A DNA stretch of 64,000 nt, taken from contig JAOSJV010000001.1 of the NCBI GenBank assembly GCA_027493935.1, positions 124,001 to 188,000 on the forward strand. The letters are read 5' to 3'. Each line of letters opens with the position of its first letter. Within the stretch, counting starts at the first letter, position 1. The notes beneath the pieces were generated by a model. That model was not told the DNA's origin. It saw only the letters and a list, made by a program, of their open reading frames with translations, and ran no database searches. Source of the stretch: Burkholderiales bacterium. Lineage in GTDB: Bacteria; Pseudomonadota; Gammaproteobacteria; Burkholderiales; SG8-39. The position numbers and the translations under genes are program-made. Of the stretch, positions 56,327 to 64,000 are shown piece after piece.

Positions 56327-57380
56327 TCAGGCGGCTTTCATGTGCGCGTCATGCTTCGCGATCGTGGCCTTGATCAGGTCGAGGTTCTGCCGGGTCCATT
56401 CGACCGTGCGCTTCAATCCCTCGTCGATCTCGACCCGCGCCTTGAAGCCCAGCTCCCGCGCGGCCTTCTCGGTGCTGCCGTAACGCTTGCCCGAGCTGTC
56501 CCACGGACGCTTGGGCAGATGATGGACGCCGGCGGTGTTGCCTGTCAGCGCGTTGATCCTCTCCGCGAGCTCGCGGATCGAAGTCTCTCTGCCGCTCGCA
56601 ACGTTGTACGCTTCGCCCGGGCGGCCGTTGAGCGGCGCACGCGGTCAGTCCGTCGGCGACGTCGGTCACGTAGATGAAGTCGCGCGTCGCGATCCCTTCG
56701 TTCTCGAGCGGTAGCTTCTCGCGGCTGAGCGCCTTGAAGATGAAGGTCGGCGTGACGTTGCGCCAGACGGTCGCCGGCGTTCCGCGCCACTGGCCCGCGC
56801 CGAGAATCTCGCCGGGACCATAGACGTTCTGGAATCGCGCCCGCACCGTGGGCACCTGGTGCTGGCTGAAGTAGTAGACCGAGTAGAACTCGCCGAAGAT
56901 CTTCGACATCGAGTACGGGCTGTCCTGCTTCAGCGCGACGATGTCGGTTTCCTCGGTCGCGCTCGCCGTGTCGAAGGTCTTCACCGCGACCGAGCATCCG
57001 GCCGAGGAGTACACGACTTTCCTTAGCCGTTTGAAGCCCTTGATCCGCTCATAGAGCTTCAGGGTCGTAAGCGTGTTGTTGTCGTGGTCGGCGATCGGGT
57101 CGTGGATTGAGCTCTGGTTGCCGTGATAAGTGCAGAGGTGGAAGACGTAGTCGTACTCGTCCTTCAGGCTCGCGAGTAGCGCGTCGTCCGTGATCGAGGT
57201 CTCGGAGAACGCCACCCGCGGGTCATCCGGGACGTTGACACGCTCCGCCGACAGGAGGTTGTCGACGACGTGCACTTTCGCGGCGCCTAGCTCGAGCAGG
57301 CGCTTTACCAGGTTGCTGCCGACGAAACCGGCACCGCCGGTGACGAGGATGACCTGGTCCTTCATCGTGGGTTGAGTCAT
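56327..57380 (-). CDS. wbmF: NAD-dependent sugar epimerase/dehydratase, WbmF type (one frame break)
   Basis: A ~350-residue extended SDR that closely follows Bordetella WbmF as I know it. ILVTGGAGFVGSNLVKRLLE, HLCTYHGNQSSIHDPIADHD, VVYSSAGCSVAVKTFDTASA, DSPYSMSKIFGEFYSVYYFS (YSMSK) and NVYGPGEILGAGQWRGTPAT are all near-identical in pattern. One extra base near 56636 shifts the C-terminal ~105 residues, which then read AYNVASGRETSIRELAERI and LPKRPWDSSGKRYGS. In Bordetella it helps make the diacetamido-galacturonamide of the O-antigen. The exact reaction is still not settled. Confidence 0.88.
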
Positions 57381-57403
57381 TGCAAGATCCGCTGAGGTCG
57401 AGC

Positions 57404-58342
57404 TCAGCCCCTGGTCGGAGGCGGAGCAAGGTGGCTGAAAATCGCGCCGACGCCGTACTGGTCGTACCACTGGAGCGTGCGCCGGACTGACTCCGCGAAC
57501 GGCACTTCCGCCTTCCAGCCGAAGGTGCGCTCGGTGACCGAGGCGTCGAGCACCACCGCCGGGACGTCGTCCGCGCCTGGCGGCACCACGGGCACCGGCT
57601 CGGCGAGCTCGACCCCGAGGTAGTCGGCGACCACGTCGAACACCTCCTTGATGGTATGCCCTTCGCCGGTCGACACGTTGTAGATCCCCGTCGGCGCATC
57701 ATCGGCCAACACGCGGTCCATCAACGCGAAGAAATCCGAAAGATCGAGGAAATCGCGGACGGTGTCGCTACAGAAGCACTTTTGGCTCGCCTTCAGCCGC
57801 TTGTAGAAGGTCGGGATGGGCCCGATCGCGAGCCGCGGACCCGTTACGTTCGCGAGCCGGAGCGAAACGTACGGAAGTCCAGACATCGCGAGATACTGCT
57901 CGCCGGCGGTCTTCGAGATCCCGTAGCTCGTGAAGGGTGCCGTCGGGTGCTCCACCGGGATCGGCACCTGCTTCGGCCGGCCGTAGCAGAGCGCCGTCTG
58001 GAAGTTCACGAAACGGCGCACGCCCGTACGCTGGGCAGCGGCCACCACGTTGATCGTGCCCAGAACGTTGGTGGCCGCGTCTTCCTGCCAGTCGTTCGGA
58101 TCCTTGTAGGCAGCCGCGCTGTGGATGACCCGCTCGGGGCTGAACTCATCGAAGCACCGGTCGACGAGCCCCTGATCGACAATCGAGCCTTCGACCAGCC
58201 GCACCGCCGGGATCGAGGGCAATGCCTCGCGATGCCCGGTCGCGAAATTGTCGATGACGAGGATCTCGTGCCCGGCCGGAACCAGGCGGTCCACCAGGTT
58301 CGCGCCGAGACAGCCCGCACCGCCGGTGATCAGGATGCGCAC
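57404..58342 (-). CDS. wbmG: NAD-dependent sugar epimerase/dehydratase, WbmG type
   Basis: A 312-residue extended SDR matching Bordetella WbmG in sequence pattern: LITGGAGCLGANLVDRLVPA, SAAAYKDPNDWQEDAATNVL, FQTALCYGRPKQVPIPVEHP, YGISKTAGEQYL (catalytic YxxxK) and RLANVTGPRLAIGPIPTFYK, FCSDTVRDFLDLSDF, STGEGHTIKEVFDVV. It is intact, 23 bp from wbmF and 10 bp from wbmH. Crystal structures exist for the Bordetella proteins, with UDP-sugar in the site. Confidence 0.9.
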   Translation of the reverse strand: MRILITGGAGCLGANLVDRLVPAGHEILVIDNFATGHREALPSIPAVRLVEGSIVDQGLVDRCFDEFSPERVIHSAAAYKDPNDWQEDAATNVLGTINVVAAAQRTGVRRFVNFQTALCYGRPKQVPIPVEHPTAPFTSYGISKTAGEQYLAMSGLPYVSLRLANVTGPRLAIGPIPTFYKRLKASQKCFCSDTVRDFLDLSDFFALMDRVLADDAPTGIYNVSTGEGHTIKEVFDVVADYLGVELAEPVPVVPPGADDVPAVVLDASVTERTFGWKAEVPFAESVRRTLQWYDQYGVGAIFSHLAPPPTRG

Positions 58343-58352
58343 GCCGCGCCCG

Positions 58353-59291
58353 TCACTTCTTCTCGGCGTGCTTGAGGTGCGTGTAGCCGCCCTGCACGCC
58401 GAACTTCTGATAGTACTCGACCGACATACGGCACAGCTCTGAAAGCGGCGTGAACTTCATTTCGCCGAAATCCTTGAACGTGCGCGACGGATCGAGCAGG
58501 ATCGACGGTGCATCGTCAGGGCTGAGCTCGCGCACTTCCGGCTGGGGGTACGGTTTGAGCCCGATCGCTTCGACCATCGCGTTGTAGAGGTCGATGATCG
58601 CGATGTCCTTCCCCGACGAGAAGTGGTAGGCGCCGCTGCCGACGCCGTCGATCGCGCGCACTACCTGCGCAGCGAGGTCCCCGTTGAAGACGAAGTCGCG
58701 TCGCGCCTTGGTGACGAAGCACTGCTTTCCACCGGTGAGCCGCTGGAAGAAGATCGGCAGCGGCCCGCTCACGCAGCGCGGTCCGATCACGTTGGCGAGC
58801 CGGAAGGTCACATAGTCGATCCCGGACAGGCGGAGGAACTCCTCCGTGGTCGTCTTGGTGATCGAGTAGCTGGAGTTGTCCGGGTTGATCGGGTGATTCA
58901 GCGTGATCGGCTGCTCGAGCGGCTTCACGCCGTAGCAGAGCGCGGTCTGGAAGTAGATGAAGCGTTTGATCTTGTTCGTCTTCGCGGCGGCGATAAGGTT
59001 CGCCCCGCCGACCGCATTCGTGAGCGAGTCGTTGTACCAGTCGTTCGGGTCCTTGTAGGACGCCGCGCAGTGCACGATCGCATCGGGGCGAAAGTCGGAG
59101 GTCCAGCGATCGACCAGGGCCTTGTCGGCAATAGTGTCGTAGACGTTCGTGAGACGCGGCTGATCGGGAAGGTGCTCGGGCCGGCCGGTGGCGAGATTGT
59201 CGATGTTGACCACCTCGTCGCCGCGGGCGAGAAGAAGCTCGGCGACGTGCGAGCCGATCTGGCCGCTGCCGCCGGAGATGAGTACGCGCAT
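58353..59291 (-). CDS. wbmH: NAD-dependent sugar epimerase/dehydratase, WbmH type
   Basis: A 312-residue extended SDR, related to but distinct from the wbmG product, matching Bordetella WbmH: GGSGQIGSHVAELLLARGDE, CAASYKDPNDWYNDSLTNAV, YFQTALCYGVKPLEQPITLN, SSYSITKTTTEEFLRLSGID (YSITK) and RLANVIGPRCVSGPLPIFFQ, KARRDFVFNGDL. The C-terminus VQGGYTHLKHAEKK is also preserved. It is intact. Together wbmF, G and H supply a modified UDP-uronic acid that WbmI amidates. Confidence 0.9.
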   Translation of the reverse strand: MRVLISGGSGQIGSHVAELLLARGDEVVNIDNLATGRPEHLPDQPRLTNVYDTIADKALVDRWTSDFRPDAIVHCAASYKDPNDWYNDSLTNAVGGANLIAAAKTNKIKRFIYFQTALCYGVKPLEQPITLNHPINPDNSSYSITKTTTEEFLRLSGIDYVTFRLANVIGPRCVSGPLPIFFQRLTGGKQCFVTKARRDFVFNGDLAAQVVRAIDGVGSGAYHFSSGKDIAIIDLYNAMVEAIGLKPYPQPEVRELSPDDAPSILLDPSRTFKDFGEMKFTPLSELCRMSVEYYQKFGVQGGYTHLKHAEKK

Positions 59292-59392
59292 GGGAAGCCT
59301 CGAAGTACGCGAAGAACTCGAAATTTTACCCTACTTGTGCCTGGGTCTGCCGCAGTGCAGCAGAGGCGACGGGGCCGCTCGCCAGAGAAATC

Positions 59393-61316
59393 TCAGACGA
59401 CGCTCGCCCTCAGCTCCGCGTGCCGATCGTGGAACTGCTGCTGCCAGAGCTCCAGGCTCAGGAAGGCCCAGATGTTCCGGCTGAACATGCTCTCCTTCGA
59501 CATCATCTTCTCGATGTCGAAGCCAGGTGCCAGGTAGAAGCGCGACCGCGCGCGCTTGCTGCTGAAGGTGTCGAGGATGAACTCGCGCGTACGGCCGCCC
59601 TGGCGCATCCAGAGCTGCAGTGGCACCGGGAAGCCCATCTTGTCCTTGCGCTCGAGGATGACCTTCGGCAGGTTGTCGGCGAAAGTGTGTCGCAGCAATC
59701 GCTTGAGCTCCCCGTTCTGGAACTTGATGTCGGCCGGTATGGTGGCCGCGAGCTCCACAAGAGCGTGATCGAGCAGGGGGACGCGCGACTCGATGCCGTG
59801 CGCCATGCTCATGCGGTCCTCGACCTGGAGCAGGGCTGGCAATAGGGTCTTGAAGTCGAAGTGGGTCATCGAGTCGAAATAGGACTCCTTCCCGACGTTT
59901 TCCCCCCAATAGATCGCGCGGAAGTCATCGAACGAGGAAGTACCCTTGAATAGCCCCCAATCGATCACGTTCCCGAACGTGTTGGAGCGGTTGATCAACC
60001 GGAAGTAACGCTTGTCGCGCTCGTCGAAGATGCCTTCTGCCCAGAACTCCTGGATGAGCGGTTTGTAGTTCTGAAGCGTGCGGAGGTTCGGGATGATCGA
60101 TTCGTACGTGACGATGAACTTCCCGCTTTCCATGGTGCCGTCGAGGGCGCCCTTGATGCACTGCTCGAAGTAAGCGAGAAGGTAACGAGCATAGCCGCCG
60201 AAAATCTCGTCGCCGCCTTGGCCGCCGAGCACCACCTTGATATGGTCCCGAACCGTGCGTGAGACCATGTACTGGGGGAACGAGCCCGGGCCGGCCACCG
60301 GCTGGTCTAGGTGATATATCACCTTCGCGATGTTCTCGACGAAATCGCCTTCGCCAATGTCCGTCTCGTGGAGCACCATGCCTCGCTCATCGGCAAGTGC
60401 CTGGGCGTAGCGGGACTCGTCGAACGCCTCGCCGAGCATGAAGCGCCCGTTGAATGCCTGGAATCTGTGCGACGGGCGCAACTCGCGCGCGAGCGCTGCA
60501 ACCAGGCTCGAGTCCACACCCCCACTCACATAGGCGCCGACCTCGACATCGGCGCGCAGGTGCACGTCGACCGAATCGACAAGCCGCTCGCGCACCCTGT
60601 CGACGAAGTAGCTCTCGGTGTGATCCCAATCGAGGTCGTAGTGAACCTCCCAGTAGCGTCGGATCGCGATATGTCCAGACGCGTCGACGTACCCGCAGTG
60701 CGCTGGTTGGACTTGCTTGATCCCGGAGAAGAGCGTGCGCTCGCCTAGGCAGAACTGGAAGCAAAAGTAGTCGTGCAGACCATCGATGTCGGTATCGAGT
60801 CTCCGGAAGAAACGGGATCAGCGCCTTCATCTCCGATGCGAAGAGGAAGCGCTTGCCGTCCGAGAAGTAATAGAGCGGTTTGATGCCAAAGCGGTCACGG
60901 GCAATGAAGAGCTTGCGGGCTTTGGCATCCCAAAGCGCGAATGCGAACATACCTCGCAGGCGCTCGACGCATGCGTCGCCCCAGCGCTCGTAGGCGCGAA
61001 GAATCACCTCGGTGTCCGAAGTGGTGCGGAAGTTCTCCGCACCCAGTTCATGTCGTAACTCGATGTAGTTGTAGATTTCTCCGTTGTAGGTGATTACGTT
61101 GCCGGACTCTGAGGCCATCGGCTGCGCCGCCGCGTCCGAGAGATCTATGATGCTCAAGCGCACGTGGGCCAGACCAACCTTCTCGTCCTCGCTCACCCAG
61201 GTTCCTTCGCCATCGGGGCCGCGGTGGCGGATTAGATCGACCGCCCTACGAAGCGCGTGTCCTATGTGCGCTTTAGGCACGCCAGTGACGTCCACCCAAC
61301 CAGCGATCCCGCACAT
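59393..61316 (-). CDS. wbmI: Asparagine synthase-like amidotransferase, WbmI type (one frame break)
   Basis: A ~640-residue glutamine-dependent amidotransferase. The N-terminal Ntn glutaminase begins MCGIAGWVDV (Cys2 nucleophile) with RHRGPDGEGTW, LSIIDLSDAAAQPM and TYNGEIYNYIELR. The synthetase domain has AYVSGGVDSSLVAALAREL (SGGxDS PP-loop) and VVLGGQGGDEIFGGYARYLL. An indel near 60807 separates the domains. In Bordetella, WbmI is thought to convert the uronic acid carboxyl to the uronamide of the O-antigen; its position beside wbmFGH supports that rather than Asn synthesis. Confidence 0.9.
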
Positions 61317-61363
61317 GCTCGTTCTCTAGTCTAATTCGTCGACGCACGAGTCCAGCCGCATTC

Positions 61364-62740
61364 TCACGCGAGACGCTCAAGCGCCGATCGGATCGGCTTG
61401 GCGATCGCCCTTAGGCGGTTCTGAGCGCGAGGCGGAAGGATTCCCCACAGCGTCGAGAGTACGCCAAAAATGACCTGTACAGCTGTAGGCCGTGCAGCGA
61501 TCCGAAACGTCCACGGGGTGTATCGCGCTCGCTGCGCTGCCGCGACTGGCTTATGAGCCGAGTGATAGACGGATTGCTTCTTGGCGCACATACTTTCGTG
61601 TACTCGCTGAATTGCGGCATCGAGCTGACTCACGAACGCGCGATATGAATAACGCTCGTTGAGAGCTACTTCCCGATATGCTGTGTCCGCGATCGACTGT
61701 AGGCGGCCAGGGTCACGAACGACTGCCACAACCTCATCTAGATTGCTGTAGTCCTTTTTCAACGGCACATAGTGCCGCCATGGTTGCAGGATCCCAGAGT
61801 ACTCGCCTTCTAATAGAATCATCGCTGTACGAAGCGCCGCCGCCTCGAAGCAGCGGGGCGAAATTTGGTTGTGCCGAATGTTGCCTTCCTTATGGGTGAA
61901 GAAACGTTCCTGCACTTCCTCAAACGGCGCGTTGGGGTGCGTCGCGACGAACGCATCCACGGTCCGCTGGATATCTCCTGAGAAGTCAAATACGCTGGCG
62001 CCGCTCTCGGTTCCGAGGACTGCTTTGCAGGAGGAAAGAAATTCGATCCAGGCGTCGCCATAGACCCGGTCCCTCTCTTCCGCAGAAATGTCGCAAACGA
62101 GTTCTCTCCCCTTGACCGCCTGCAGGAATTCCGATGCGAGCCGCCATTTTTCGACGCCCAGCCTTCCAAGCCAGTACGGGAGTTTCCTCGCGCGATAGCC
62201 GACGTCGATCGGCCGCTCTCTAAGAGGTCTCGTCGCTCGTGCGAGCAGCGACTCGGGCACGTATCCGGTTAGTGTGTTGATCTTCGTGAGGCCTGGGAGC
62301 TCCTTCGCTGGATAGACCTTTTCGATCTCTGGTTCAGGGACACAGGTAAAGAGCAGGTCTATCCCAAGCTTGCGAATAATGTCCTTCATCGCATTGACTT
62401 GTCGGTATTCATCCTGAACAAACAGCACTTTCACGCCTGGGAACGCCGCTACACGCTCCTTTGCCGCCTTACTTAAGTAGACGTCATCGAGCAGGTACAA
62501 CGAATAGTGAAGGATCAGCGCGTCGAATCTCGACAGATCAAGTCGCGTCGGCAGAATTCCCCCAAGCGGATGTATTCGCCGCACCGTCCACACGTTGTGT
62601 GTAGAGAGCGTTTTGACCGCGTGTATGTGATCAGCGATGGTGCCAGCTGTCGAGCGATGGATGAAGGCAACCAATAGAACATCGAGGGTTTGCTCATTGG
62701 CGCGTCGCGCGTAAAGCTGATCTGTTTTCTGCTTTGCCAT
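61364..62740 (-). CDS. Glycosyltransferase, CgeB-like C-lobe (paralogue B)
   Basis: A ~458-residue homologue of the protein at 54128-55460. Shared segments include HYSLYLLDDVYLSKAAKERV, FVQDEYRQVNAMKDIIRKLG, LFTCVPEPEIEKVYPAKELP, GTESGASVFDFSGDIQRTVD and NQISPRCFEAAALRTAMILL. It is unbroken. I chose ATG 62740, which puts the first beta strand (LDVLLVAFIH) ~18 residues in. Codons are less GC-biased than in the rest of the cluster, suggesting later acquisition. It lies 48 bp upstream of wbmI on the same strand. Confidence 0.82.
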   Translation of the reverse strand: MAKQKTDQLYARRANEQTLDVLLVAFIHRSTAGTIADHIHAVKTLSTHNVWTVRRIHPLGGILPTRLDLSRFDALILHYSLYLLDDVYLSKAAKERVAAFPGVKVLFVQDEYRQVNAMKDIIRKLGIDLLFTCVPEPEIEKVYPAKELPGLTKINTLTGYVPESLLARATRPLRERPIDVGYRARKLPYWLGRLGVEKWRLASEFLQAVKGRELVCDISAEERDRVYGDAWIEFLSSCKAVLGTESGASVFDFSGDIQRTVDAFVATHPNAPFEEVQERFFTHKEGNIRHNQISPRCFEAAALRTAMILLEGEYSGILQPWRHYVPLKKDYSNLDEVVAVVRDPGRLQSIADTAYREVALNERYSYRAFVSQLDAAIQRVHESMCAKKQSVYHSAHKPVAAAQRARYTPWTFRIAARPTAVQVIFGVLSTLWGILPPRAQNRLRAIAKPIRSALERLA

Positions 62741-62963
62741 ATAGAAATCGCCCACTTTCGAGGGCCGGTATTTTTGCTTCACGGAAAAATGTGTCAGCAC
62801 AATGAACATTGCACCGCATTGATCCGTGACTGGCCGTGCGACAGGATTGAAACGGCTTCTAACGATCTTGACGAAGGCTGCGCACTGCCTGGTTATCCGG
62901 ACGCAAGCCAGGGACATCCACTACCTTGATGCACAAGTCGCTTAGGCTGTGGATGTCATGGAA

Positions 62964-63128
62964 CTAGATAGTTGGTCGGCAACCGCCGATGCGTTGCGTC
63001 TTCCGTGAGTGCCGTGCTTTGCGAAGCCAGAGTTTCCAGAGGTTAGTTCCTACATAAGGCTCGGGATGCTCGATCAGCCGTTGGGTGAGTCGATTCCTGG
63101 TATTCGCGGCAGGGACTATTGCACGCAA
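62964..63128 (-). other. Open frame continuing past the GT2 stop
   Basis: Immediately after the TGA of the next feature the same frame stays open for 54 codons (LRAIVPAANTRNRLTQRLIE, then HPEPYVGTNLWKLWLRKARH) before TAG. The composition is protein-like. A TTG follows the TGA directly and could restart translation, or the TGA may interrupt one longer C-terminus. No family is recognised. The following ~220 bp to the start of paralogue B contain nothing I can name. Confidence 0.3.
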
Positions 63129-63868
63129 TCAACGCCGTGCACGCCGATAGAAGCTATCGGCCGCACGCGCGGCCGATAGAATGCTGTCGAACTCGGTGCG
63201 GGCAGGGAATCCAATCATTCGATCAAACCACCGCTTGAGAAGAAGGCTCCAACGCTCGCCGAGCGTTCGCGTGACGATGCGCCTGCCAAAGCGGAGCAGA
63301 CGCGAGCGGCTTTGCGAAACCGGTATTTGCTCGAGAATTGGGGAGGATGTGGAATGCATTGATGGGTGGTTCTGCTGAAAATTGCCAAGGATGGCGAGTT
63401 GTTTGACTCGCTCCACATCATCCGGCCATGACACCAGAGCAAGATCCTCGCTCGCGCGGAGCGCAAGGTTACCGAGGTCTAGTGTCAGTCCGTTCAACTC
63501 GGGAATAAGTCTGCTCCGCATGTGTACGTAATCGAAGGCGACACAGTTATGGATTGAGCTATAAAGACCCGGTATAGGCATGTCCTGTAGCAAGGAAAGG
63601 GACGAATCGAACTGCAACAGAAAGTCTTTGAGTGCCGCAGGGTTCCTCGAAGCGTTATGCCCGGTCGAGAGAGGCACGTTAAAGGAGATCAGTAGCGGTT
63701 CTCCGAGGTCGATAGCACTCCGCGCCAGCGCCAACGCTGCGACGAGCGAAGTGTAATCAGGCGAGATCGGAAAGAAGAGTCGGCCAACTCGCGATTTGAT
63801 GCGAGCGACAAGGTCGCAATGATAGGCACCGAAACAGATTTTGCCCCGATAGTACCGGACACCCTCGT
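63129..63868 (-). CDS. C-terminal part of a glycosyltransferase-2-like protein, no start visible
   Basis: Up to ~246 codons. The first part, VRYYRGKICFGAYHCDLVAR, then IKSRVGRLFFPISPDYTSLV and LGEPLLISFNVPLSTGHN, resembles the second half of GT2 proteins, where a bypass His/Arg segment is followed by a (D/S)PDxxS motif and a GAS/STG loop. The glycosyltransferase N-terminal ~150 residues are not present: the frame closes at a TGA just upstream and has no start codon or ribosome-binding site. It may be 5'-truncated, or cut by a frame break near 63870. GC is clearly lower than the window average. Confidence 0.45.
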
Positions 63869-63876
63869 TCCCTCTC

Positions 63877-64000
63877 CTAATTTTTCATCTCGAACCGCTC
63901 CTCAAGCTCGGTTCTTGTATCGAAATGCATAGGCTTGCGGGGCTGCGAGGCGGGGCAATATTCTCCGCGCTGGTAGTGGTCCCCGACAACAGGGTTGTAT
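63877..64000 (-). CDS. 3' end of an unidentified gene
   Basis: The last ~40 codons of a gene entering from the right edge (YNPVVGDHYQRGEYCPASQP, then KPMHFDTRTELEERFEMKN and TAG at 63879-63877). The tail is charged and helical. I do not recognise it. Given its position it is probably another polysaccharide-cluster gene, or the upstream part of the neighbouring transferase displaced by a frame break. Confidence 0.5.
   Translation of the reverse strand, partial: YNPVVGDHYQRGEYCPASQPRKPMHFDTRTELEERFEMKN

Noticed and set aside
59393..61316. Housekeeping asparagine synthetase
   Set aside because: Domain layout fits AsnB, but its immediate wbmF-G-H neighbours and O-antigen operon position favour sugar amidation.
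1..64000. Insertion sequences, transposases, integrases, tRNA or rRNA genes
   Set aside because: I looked for DDE or recombinase motifs and tRNA cloverleaf landmarks and found none I could support.

Overview
The window is very GC-rich bacterial chromosome and looks like a betaproteobacterium, probably from the Burkholderiales/Rhodocyclales side. The evidence is a class I PHA synthase, the argS-SPOR-dsbA-SDR order, 6S RNA next to zapA, a THX ribosomal peptide and an O-antigen gene set closely matching wbmF-G-H-I of Bordetella. Almost every gene is recognisable by family. About 28 reading frames break by a single base, mostly in G or C runs, and the breaks include essential genes (argS, priA, hemE, msbA). 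I read these as sequence errors and merge the halves.

Region 1 (1-17 kb) is acyl-CoA metabolism. A minus-strand operon (tetR, small and large subunits of a B12-dependent acyl-CoA mutase, a hotdog thioesterase, a MeaB GTPase that runs without a stop into a nitroreductase-like domain, a PaaI-type thioesterase, an acyl-CoA dehydrogenase) has a TetR-style palindrome in front of it. Mutase pocket residues differ from methylmalonyl-CoA mutase, so the substrate is probably a neutral branched acyl-CoA. Further on are a LOG protein, an isomerase, another acyl-CoA dehydrogenase, RidA, a thiolase, a DUF4424-like protein, carbonic anhydrase, isovaleryl-CoA dehydrogenase, a metallo-hydrolase and phaC.

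Region 2 (17-37 kb) is housekeeping: a cobalamin-binding-type protein, SDR, dsbA, SPOR protein, argS, bactofilin, GNAT, cytidine deaminase, THX, a second RidA, priA, hemE, an EVE protein, 6S RNA, zapA and a zapB-like gene. It is followed by a cobalamin riboswitch, a BtuB-type receptor and a second binding protein, then msbA. The priA-hemE gap carries DnaA-box-like 9-mers.

Region 3 (36.5-51 kb) is a conflict island interleaved with polysaccharide genes. It holds an MNT-HEPN pair, a two-partner-secretion exoprotein ending in a papain-fold toxin with an Imm35-type immunity gene, a Phd antitoxin whose PIN toxin is internally deleted, MazEF, and an intact Phd-PIN pair. Envelope genes here encode a WbpM-type dehydratase, a WbpL-type initiating transferase, an epimerase and ManC.

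Region 4 (51-64 kb) is a minus-strand O-antigen cluster: methyltransferases, glycosyltransferases, wecB, wbmF-G-H and the amidotransferase wbmI. Two paralogous glycosyltransferases flank the methyltransferase and wbm block. The right end has lower GC and looks recently acquired or decaying.
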